A DNA stretch of 64,000 nt from Prevotella sp. (GTDB taxonomy: Bacteria; Bacteroidota; Bacteroidia; Bacteroidales; Bacteroidaceae): positions 1 through 64,000 of the forward strand of contig JAEEVA010000010.1 of NCBI GenBank assembly GCA_016286995.1. Direction: 5' to 3'. The first letter of the stretch is position 1. Each line of letters starts with the position of its first letter. Below the pieces are notes generated by a model. The model saw nothing but the letters and a program-made list of their open reading frames with translations. It did not search any database and was not told where the DNA came from. Positions 58,201 to 64,000 of this stretch are shown here, piece after piece. The translations under genes and the position numbers were made by a program.

Positions 58201-59268
58201 TTATAACGCAATCTTCAGGTACACAGGCAAGTGATCGGAATTAGTAATGTCGCCCTTGTAATAGGACAATCCTTTGAATGACTTGTCGTGGAAAATGTAG
58301 TCTATACGGACAGCCTTCCTACCACGGAAGGTATACATCCAACCACTGCCGCACTCCTTGAAACCATCGACGAGATTACCCAACATGGTGTTATAGACGA
58401 ACGAATAAGGTACATCGTTGAAGTCCCCGCAAAGGATGCAAGGTTTCTCGGAACTACGGACCTGATTAGCCACTTCAATGGCTTGTCCGGCACGAAACAT
58501 CATACCCATTGTGTAGTTGCCGAAGATTGCATTGACAATCCTGTTTTGAGGAACTTCGTAGCCCCGCATTGCACCTTGTGACTGAATCTTGGCTGCTTGA
58601 TGCAAAGTACGGTTGATTCCAGTCGTCTGAAGATGGACATTAAAAATACGAAACTCGACTCCATTGACGTCTATATCGGCAGACATAGCACTATTATTGG
58701 TATCGTCGAAAAGGATGGTTTTACTATTCTTAATTGGATAACGGCTATATACAACCATATCTTCCTTACCTGTGGCCATATAGGGGAAGTAGTCCTTATA
58801 ACTTTCTGAATTCTTCTTGTCACCGCTGACATTGCTATACTCCTGCATGCAAAGCACGTCGACGCGTTGACGGCGCATCTCAGCCAAAATGTCGAGAGCC
58901 ATAAAACCTGACGTTTCACGCTGGAACAAAGCAACATTGTAAGTAGCTATTTTAAGTCCTTTAGCTTGTTCTGCAGCTTTGTCGATAGAACCAAACTGAT
59001 AGAGTGTGCCTATGTATGGAATACAGCAGGCAACGGTCAGTATAGGCAGTAGCGCATAGAGCCACTTGCGGCGAACGAGCCAGTAAACCAGCATCAGTAC
59101 ATTGGCAACAATGAGCAAAGGCAATACATAGACTAGCATTGCCCTTGAAGTATGGCCTGCAGGTGGGACATCACCGCCGTAAAGGGCTGTTATTGTAAAG
59201 ATGGTCACTATCAACTGAATGGCCAGAAACATTAATGATAAGTATTTGTAAACAGCTAATTTGCCCAT
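58201..59268 (-). CDS. Membrane-anchored endonuclease/exonuclease/phosphatase protein
   Basis: The 355-residue product has three N-terminal membrane segments and an EEP domain: LKIATYNVALFQRE (Asn), LCMQEYSN (Glu), CGDFNDVPYS (Asp-Asn), ITNSDHLPVYLKI (Asp-His). Family members cut phosphodiesters of DNA, RNA or lipids. ATG 59268 is preferred over TTG 59304, giving a hydrophobic start. It follows the histidine kinase by 32 bases. Confidence 0.85.
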   Translation of the reverse strand: MGKLAVYKYLSLMFLAIQLIVTIFTITALYGGDVPPAGHTSRAMLVYVLPLLIVANVLMLVYWLVRRKWLYALLPILTVACCIPYIGTLYQFGSIDKAAEQAKGLKIATYNVALFQRETSGFMALDILAEMRRQRVDVLCMQEYSNVSGDKKNSESYKDYFPYMATGKEDMVVYSRYPIKNSKTILFDDTNNSAMSADIDVNGVEFRIFNVHLQTTGINRTLHQAAKIQSQGAMRGYEVPQNRIVNAIFGNYTMGMMFRAGQAIEVANQVRSSEKPCILCGDFNDVPYSFVYNTMLGNLVDGFKECGSGWMYTFRGRKAVRIDYIFHDKSFKGLSYYKGDITNSDHLPVYLKIAL

Positions 59269-59300
59269 TTTTTTATATTGTTTGATAGTTAGAGAAGTTA

Positions 59301-60557
59301 TCAATCATTGGCAACATATCGTTGAACCATATCAATGAGGTCTTCTACACGGAAAGGCTTGGCCAGGAAGTCATCACAACCGGCAGCCATAGCATCACGA
59401 ATGTTCTCTTCGAAGGCGTAGGCACTAAGAGCCACTATAGGTACGTCGTGGTTGACTTCCTTGATGATGCGGGTAGCATCCAAACCGTTCATGTCAGGCA
59501 TACGAATATCCATCAACACCAAATCGGGATGCTCTTCATCACATAAGGTGACAACTTCAATACCATTGCGTGCACGCAACAGACGGTAACGCTTGGAGAG
59601 AACGATGCGGACAAGCTCGTAATTACTGTCTTCGTCCTCAGCCACCAAGATTAGCGGCGCACTCTTAAGATTTGTTTTTGTAGTAGAGCGAATGGTTCGA
59701 GAGCTGGTAGTGATACCTGTACTCTTAGTCTGTCCGCCTATCGTACCTTCGAAAGGTAATACAAAGCGGAATGTCGATCCTTTACCGAGTTTCGATTGTA
59801 CGCTGATACTACCGCCCATTTTCTCAACAATCATCTTACAGAGCGACAAGCCAAGCCCGTAGCCGTTCTGGTTGGTCTCAGCATCACGGGATACATAGGT
59901 CTCAAAGATATGTTTCTGATCTTCAGGATCAATGCCTGAGCCGGTGTCAGTGACAAAGAATTCTACGTTCTGCCCATCGTCAATGAGACGGTAGCCGTAA
60001 TTGATACTACCAAGGGCCGTATGTTTCAGGGCATTACTAATAAGATTGGAGAGTACCTGAGTAAGACGGTTCTCGTCAGTATTCAAGGCAATATTCATAT
60101 TCGGTTGATTCCATTGTAATGTGACGGAATCAGTACAACGGAACTTGAAAATCAACTTCAGATTATGGCAAACCTCATTGAGGTCGACCATAGACTTATT
60201 GATAGACAGTTCTCCTGCCTCGACGCGTGACAAATCCAGGATATCGTTGATAAGTGCCATCAGACGGCCGTTGTTACTCTCAATGATTTCCATGAATTTC
60301 ATACGGTCATCGGCAGAATCGGTCTCAGCCATAACACGCGAAAAACCCTCGATGGCATTCAACGGGGTACGTATCTCATGGCTCATATTTGCCAGGAACA
60401 GCGATTTCATGCGGCTGGCCTGCTCGGCCTTCTGCATCTTTTCTTCGTATTCCTGCAATTTTTTCTTGGCAGCATCTAATTCAAGCTCCGTAGTATGAAG
60501 CTTGGCATTAGCCTCTGCAATTTTCTGGATCAGAATTTCCCGTTCGTCTTGAATCAT
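59301..60557 (-). CDS. Soluble hybrid histidine kinase/response regulator
   Basis: The 418-residue product has no membrane or sensor domain. A coiled coil (about 1-50) leads to the phospho-acceptor box FLANMSHEIRTPLNAIEGFS (His about 60), an ATPase with NLISNALKH, GSGIDPED, GYGLGLSL, and a C-terminal receiver (LVLMDIRMPDMNGLDA with the phospho-Asp). It must receive its signal from another protein. Stop and next gene are 32 bases apart. Confidence 0.9.
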   Translation of the reverse strand: MIQDEREILIQKIAEANAKLHTTELELDAAKKKLQEYEEKMQKAEQASRMKSLFLANMSHEIRTPLNAIEGFSRVMAETDSADDRMKFMEIIESNNGRLMALINDILDLSRVEAGELSINKSMVDLNEVCHNLKLIFKFRCTDSVTLQWNQPNMNIALNTDENRLTQVLSNLISNALKHTALGSINYGYRLIDDGQNVEFFVTDTGSGIDPEDQKHIFETYVSRDAETNQNGYGLGLSLCKMIVEKMGGSISVQSKLGKGSTFRFVLPFEGTIGGQTKSTGITTSSRTIRSTTKTNLKSAPLILVAEDEDSNYELVRIVLSKRYRLLRARNGIEVVTLCDEEHPDLVLMDIRMPDMNGLDATRIIKEVNHDVPIVALSAYAFEENIRDAMAAGCDDFLAKPFRVEDLIDMVQRYVAND

Positions 60558-60628
60558 CTTATATTCTCATATAAATCGTTGCAAAATTAAAAAAAAAACT
60601 GCAAACGAACGAAGAAATGATGAAAAAT

Positions 60629-61852
60629 TTATCCTCTTTTAGCTTTTTCCCATGTTCCGCCACCCCGATGGGTGTATAGATATTTAAAACCACGGAAAAC
60701 ATTCAGATTCATGAAGAGAAAATAATATGGAACGTACAATAGTCGGTTTTTATGACCCTGACGTTCCAGTATCCAACTACATAGTGCTGCCAGATAGAAC
60801 AGTGCCTGCAACAGCAGAATGACAGTGTATACACAGCCCGCACCCATCACGACCAGAGCTATGTTGAGGGGAATGAGCGCCAATAGGGTAAACGGCGTAA
60901 TGGTCCAGCGTAGCACACGATGGCTGACGAATTGGAAAGCGACGACAAAGTGGTTGAAGGGATTCATCATATTCTTAAGCCACCACACACTTTGCAAACC
61001 ACCTGCGGCAATGCGGCGCTTACGCTTCGACTCCTCCTGCAGGTCGGCAGAACCGTACTCCATCGCATAAGCATCGGAAGTGTAAGCGATTCTGTTCCCC
61101 TCATCGACCATGCGCATCGACATAACGAAATCGTCGAGCAGGGCATTCTCGGGCATGGGACGGTACAAAGCCGTACGGATGGCATTGAGTTCGCCTGCGG
61201 CACCCATCGCTGAATACAGCTCACTATCCATGCGTTTCAGTGCACTTTCATAGCGCCAATAAAGGCCTTCACCTTCGGCCACGGCCTCACTGACATTGTA
61301 ATTTTTTGCGCCTTCGGCTACGGCCTCACTGTCGTTACGGGCAATCACGCGTTTTTCACCAGCTACACAAGCCACCTGTGGGTCTTGGAAACAGCGTACA
61401 ATTTCACAAACGGCCTCACGGTTAACCATGGTGTTGGCATCGGTCATCATGGTCAACGGTGTCGTCACCATACCTATGCCATGATTCAGAGCAGCCGTCT
61501 TACCCTTACGTTCTGGAGTGAATACAATCTGCACTTCAGGATAGTCGCGCAGACGATCATTAGTACCGTCGGTGCTGCCGTCAGTCACCCACATCACGTG
61601 CAATTTATCGGCGGGATAGTCCAGCTCGCGGGTATTGGCCATCTTCTGGGCTACCACGTCTTCTTCATTGTACGCACAAATTATGAAAGTGACGTCGGGA
61701 AGGTCATCTTCAGCGGGTAAGACCAACGGTGTGGCCTTACCTCTGATGATGCGTTTCAGTCGGACGAGCAACCATAATAGCATACCGTAGCCTACGTATG
61801 TATAGAATACGATGAACAGACAAATCCAAAAGGCTATTTTCAATGCTATCAT
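60629..61852 (-). CDS. Membrane glycosyltransferase family 2 with in-frame repeat
   Basis: The 407-residue product has N- and C-terminal membrane segments and a GT2 core: PDVTFIICAYNEEDVVAQKM, MWVTDGSTDGTND, LTMMTDANTMV (DxD-like), SALKRMDSEL and YTSDAYAMEYGSADLQEESKRKRR (QxxRW-type). It probably builds an extracellular polysaccharide. Between VAGEKRVIARN and GEGLYWRYES lies SEAVAEG-AKNYNV-SEAVAEG, a duplicated insertion of about 20 residues. It precedes RNase G by 6 bases in the operon direction. Confidence 0.9.
   Translation of the reverse strand: MIALKIAFWICLFIVFYTYVGYGMLLWLLVRLKRIIRGKATPLVLPAEDDLPDVTFIICAYNEEDVVAQKMANTRELDYPADKLHVMWVTDGSTDGTNDRLRDYPEVQIVFTPERKGKTAALNHGIGMVTTPLTMMTDANTMVNREAVCEIVRCFQDPQVACVAGEKRVIARNDSEAVAEGAKNYNVSEAVAEGEGLYWRYESALKRMDSELYSAMGAAGELNAIRTALYRPMPENALLDDFVMSMRMVDEGNRIAYTSDAYAMEYGSADLQEESKRKRRIAAGGLQSVWWLKNMMNPFNHFVVAFQFVSHRVLRWTITPFTLLALIPLNIALVVMGAGCVYTVILLLQALFYLAALCSWILERQGHKNRLLYVPYYFLFMNLNVFRGFKYLYTHRGGGTWEKAKRG
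61272..61333. repeat. 39-bp duplicated insertion in the glycosyltransferase gene
   Basis: Two copies of CCTTCGGCYACGGCCTCACT start at 61272 and 61311, each with internal GGCC/TAGCC palindromic symmetry. They encode SEAVAEG on the minus strand. Confidence 0.7.
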
Positions 61853-61858
61853 AATTCT

Positions 61859-63439
61859 TTATTCGTTCGAGTCGTTTGCTTCCTGCATGTCGATATACTG
61901 CTGGTTTTTGTCGTAGAATTCATACTGCAGGAATGCCAGTTTCTGAGACGGCACGATGCGAATACCCATGCCGTACTTCATTTGCCATTGTCGTTTGAGC
62001 GACCACATGCCCTGATTGATGTATGCTGCAACATAGGGGTGTACATGCAGGCTGAAACGGCGGATACCAATCTTGTTTACCATACGGTCAATCTTGCTCT
62101 CGAGTTGATCAGTAAACAGGATGGACGACTTGATTTTGCCCTTGCCAAAGCAGGTGGGGCAGGTTTCCTCAACATTGACATCCATAGCCGGACGCACTCG
62201 CTGACGTGTAATTTGCATCAGCCCGAACTTGCTGAGTGGCAGGATGTTATGGCGAGCTCTGTCTTTCTGCATGTTCTTACACATGCGTTCGTAGAGCATC
62301 TGACGGTCTTCTGCCAGATTCATGTCGATAAAGTCGACCACAATGATGCCGCCCATATCGCGCAAACGCAGCTGACGAGCCAACTCGTCGGCAGCACCGA
62401 GATTCACCTCCAGCGCATTGGCTTCCTGACCGTTTTCAGCACGGGTACGATTGCCCGAATTGACGTCTACGACATGCATGGCTTCCGTATGCTGGATAAT
62501 CAGATAGGCTCCGCGTTTGTAGTTCACCGTACGTCCAAAGCTGGACTTCAACTGCTTGGTGACGTTAAAATTGTCGAAGATGGGCACCGTTCCTTTGTAA
62601 CGTTTTACGATGTCCTTCTTGTCTGGAGCTATCAATCCTACGTAATCCTTGACCTGTTCAAAAATGGCGTCGTCGTTGACGTAAATGCCGTCGTAGGTGG
62701 GGTCGAAGACGTCGCGTAGCAATGCTACGGCACGACCGGTCTCCTCGAAGCACAACTGGGGGACCTTAGTGGCCTTTTGAGCCTTGGTGATACAATCTTC
62801 CCAGCGCTTTACCAACACCTTCAATTCAGCGTCCAGTTCAGCCACACGCTTCCCTTCTGCTGACGTACGTACGATGACGCCGAAGTTCTTGGGACGTATG
62901 CTTTGGACGAGTTGTTTCAGACGGGCACGTTCCTCGCTTTTTTTGATTTTTGATGAAACCGAGACTTTATCATAGAAGGGCATCAGCACCATGTATCGTC
63001 CTGCAAAACTCAGTTCACAGGTCAGGCGCGGACCCTTAGTCGATATGGGTTCCTTTACCACCTGTACCAGTATTTCCTGACCTTGCTTCAGCGTGGTCTG
63101 CACACTGCCTTCCTTTGGAAGATCAGGCATACGCTGGGCTTTCGCCATGGGATAAAGTCGTTTCTTGTCGCTTTGTACCTGTTTAAGGTATTTCTCGTAA
63201 GAGCTGAATTGAGTACCGAGGTCAAGATAGTGCAGGAAGGCATCGCGCTCAGAGCCAACATCAACAAAGCAGGCGTTGAGTCCAGGCATGAGCTTGCGCA
63301 CACGTCCCAGATAGATGTTGCCGACCGAATAGCTGGCCTCCTCTCGTTTTTCATTCTGGTATTCCACCAGATCCTTATCCTCGAGCAAGGCTATTGATAT
63401 CTCTTTCGGCTGGACATCAATGATTACTTCACTTGTCAT
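61859..63439 (-). CDS. rng: Ribonuclease G/E
   Basis: The 526-residue product starts with an S1 RNA-binding domain (SVGNIYLGRVRKLMPGLNACFVDVG), and has the catalytic DNase I-like region (MGGIIVVDFIDMNLAEDRQ with the metal Asp) and the zinc-link CPTCFGKG. It processes rRNA and degrades mRNA. Start at 63439, after a terminator, is a conserved MTSEVIIDVQPKE. Confidence 0.95.
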   Translation of the reverse strand: MTSEVIIDVQPKEISIALLEDKDLVEYQNEKREEASYSVGNIYLGRVRKLMPGLNACFVDVGSERDAFLHYLDLGTQFSSYEKYLKQVQSDKKRLYPMAKAQRMPDLPKEGSVQTTLKQGQEILVQVVKEPISTKGPRLTCELSFAGRYMVLMPFYDKVSVSSKIKKSEERARLKQLVQSIRPKNFGVIVRTSAEGKRVAELDAELKVLVKRWEDCITKAQKATKVPQLCFEETGRAVALLRDVFDPTYDGIYVNDDAIFEQVKDYVGLIAPDKKDIVKRYKGTVPIFDNFNVTKQLKSSFGRTVNYKRGAYLIIQHTEAMHVVDVNSGNRTRAENGQEANALEVNLGAADELARQLRLRDMGGIIVVDFIDMNLAEDRQMLYERMCKNMQKDRARHNILPLSKFGLMQITRQRVRPAMDVNVEETCPTCFGKGKIKSSILFTDQLESKIDRMVNKIGIRRFSLHVHPYVAAYINQGMWSLKRQWQMKYGMGIRIVPSQKLAFLQYEFYDKNQQYIDMQEANDSNE

Positions 63440-63480
63440 GTCTTCTTAACTTCTTTAACTCAGTTTTCTTCATAACTTCA

Positions 63481-63518
63481 AAAAAGGAGCGCACCGAAAG
63501 AATCGGGTACACTCCTTT
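63481..63518 (-). terminator. Terminator after the 29-residue gene
   Basis: Read leftward, AAAGGAG pairs with CTCCTTT at the ends, with a middle CCGAT/ATCGG-like stem, followed by a run of Ts at 63486-63481. Confidence 0.6.
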
Positions 63519-63547
63519 CAAATTCTTTTTCTTATCAGCCAAAGAGT

Positions 63548-63637
63548 TTACTTGCTCTTATGACGATTCTTGCGCAGTCTCTTCTTACGCTTGTGAGTAG
63601 CCATCTTGTGGCCCTTCTTTTTCTTTCCGTTTGGCAT
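63548..63637 (-). CDS. 29-residue highly basic protein, ribosomal-type
   Basis: The minus strand encodes MPNGKKKKGHKMATHKRKKR followed by LRKNRHKSK, so 29 residues with 15 Lys or Arg. Such a protein is found next to rng or HU in many Bacteroidota and is probably a small ribosomal protein; a link with bL38 of the Flavobacterium ribosome is possible but I am not certain. It lies between HU and RNase G and is too short for usual gene callers. Confidence 0.75.
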   Translation of the reverse strand: MPNGKKKKGHKMATHKRKKRLRKNRHKSK

Positions 63638-63661
63638 AATACTAAAATATTAATAATTAAA

Positions 63662-63937
63662 TTACTTCATCATCTCAATAAAACTCTTGGCGGGCTTGAA
63701 AGCAGGAATGTCGTGAGCATCAATCACCATCGTTACATTCTTTGAAATATTACGGGCAGTCTTCTGAGCACGGTGCTTGATGGTAAATGTGCCAAATCCG
63801 CGCAAGAAAACATTCTCGTGATTCTCAGCCATACTGTTACGAATCTCCTTCATAAAGGCCTCTACTGTGACAGCCACATCTTTCTTAGGCAAGCCTGTCT
63901 CTTCAACAATTTTACTGATAATATCTGCTTTTGTCAT
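63662..63937 (-). CDS. HU-family DNA-binding protein
   Basis: The 91-residue product starts MTKADIISKIVEETGLPKKD and has the HU/IHF DNA-binding arm GFGTFTIKHRAQKTARNI and IPAFKPAKSFIEMM. It bends and compacts the chromosome. Start 63937 is preferred over 63961 since it gives the usual MTKADI end. It is upstream of the 29-residue gene. Confidence 0.95.
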   Translation of the reverse strand: MTKADIISKIVEETGLPKKDVAVTVEAFMKEIRNSMAENHENVFLRGFGTFTIKHRAQKTARNISKNVTMVIDAHDIPAFKPAKSFIEMMK

Positions 63938-63971
63938 TGCTGTAAATTTTATATTTCTCAATTTTGGACTG

Positions 63972-63979
63972 CAAAGTTA
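63972..63979 (-). promoter_or_regulatory. -7 element of the HU gene
   Basis: TAACTTTG on the minus strand, 35 bases before the ATG at 63937. No -33 element is visible before the window ends. Confidence 0.5.
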
Positions 63980-64000
63980 CTAATTTTCAGTGAGATATGA

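Noticed and set aside
1..64000. CRISPR array or rRNA/tRNA operon
   Set aside because: No regularly spaced direct repeats and no rRNA-like sequence were seen; the only tRNA-like feature is the truncated one at 25987.

Overview
The window looks like chromosome of a Bacteroidales bacterium, most likely Prevotella or a close relative. The grounds are: many promoters of the Bacteroidota -33 TTTG / -7 TANNTTTG type (TATCTTTG, TAACTTTG, TACCTTTG and similar), a complete rnfBCDGEA operon behind a RseC-like gene, a malic enzyme fused to a phosphotransacetylase-like domain, and a Fic / NUDIX / DUF488 / dual-OB gene set. About 36 kb in the middle is a Mu-like transposable prophage. No rRNA, complete tRNA or CRISPR array was seen.

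Layout. 1-9.44 kb is host accessory DNA: the 5' end of an IS4-family transposase, an outer-membrane beta-barrel protein, a secreted esterase, a Fic protein, a decayed helicase followed by NUDIX, DUF488 and dual-OB genes, a REP-associated (Y1) transposase, a GlsB/YeaQ membrane protein, an alpha/beta hydrolase and a small hypothetical gene. About 9.44-45.5 kb is the prophage. 45.4-46.3 kb is a gene-free stretch rich in short repeats. 46.3-52.1 kb is the rnf operon. 52.2-64 kb is core host sequence: lipoprotein, LysM glucosaminidase, cytidine deaminase, malic enzyme, BadF-type kinase, AlaX-like editing protein, endonuclease/exonuclease/phosphatase protein, hybrid histidine kinase, glycosyltransferase, RNase G, a 29-residue basic protein and HU.

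The prophage lies with its early (Mu left) end at high coordinates. A S24-type repressor (44.7-45.4 kb, +) faces a leftward early operon across two promoters that point at each other. That operon holds two small genes, a MuA-like transposase, a MuB-like ATPase, a RecA-fold ATPase, small zinc proteins, Gam, and then a gpG-like protein, a tail-completion protein and an HNH nuclease. A rightward packaging and head operon (30.8-36.3 kb) holds terminase small and large subunits, gp36, gp29-type portal and a gp30/F-type (MuF) protein with a toxin-like tail. A leftward late operon (30.6 to 9.4 kb) holds protease-scaffold, capsid with a BACON-like domain, amidase and spanin-like lysis genes, tail tube, tape measure, baseplate and fibre genes. 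It ends, at the position Mu uses for com/mom, with an ABC-ATPase/GNAT fusion and a formyltransferase-like gene, a candidate DNA-modification module.

The most unusual content is structural. One conserved-loop hairpin sits at the start of each of the six genes of the packaging operon. A second set of palindromes is scattered through the prophage, several of them in frame inside proteins. A long three-tier hairpin with its own promoter lies in the late region, and a 44-nt acceptor/T-arm tRNA mimic lies directly before a tail gene.
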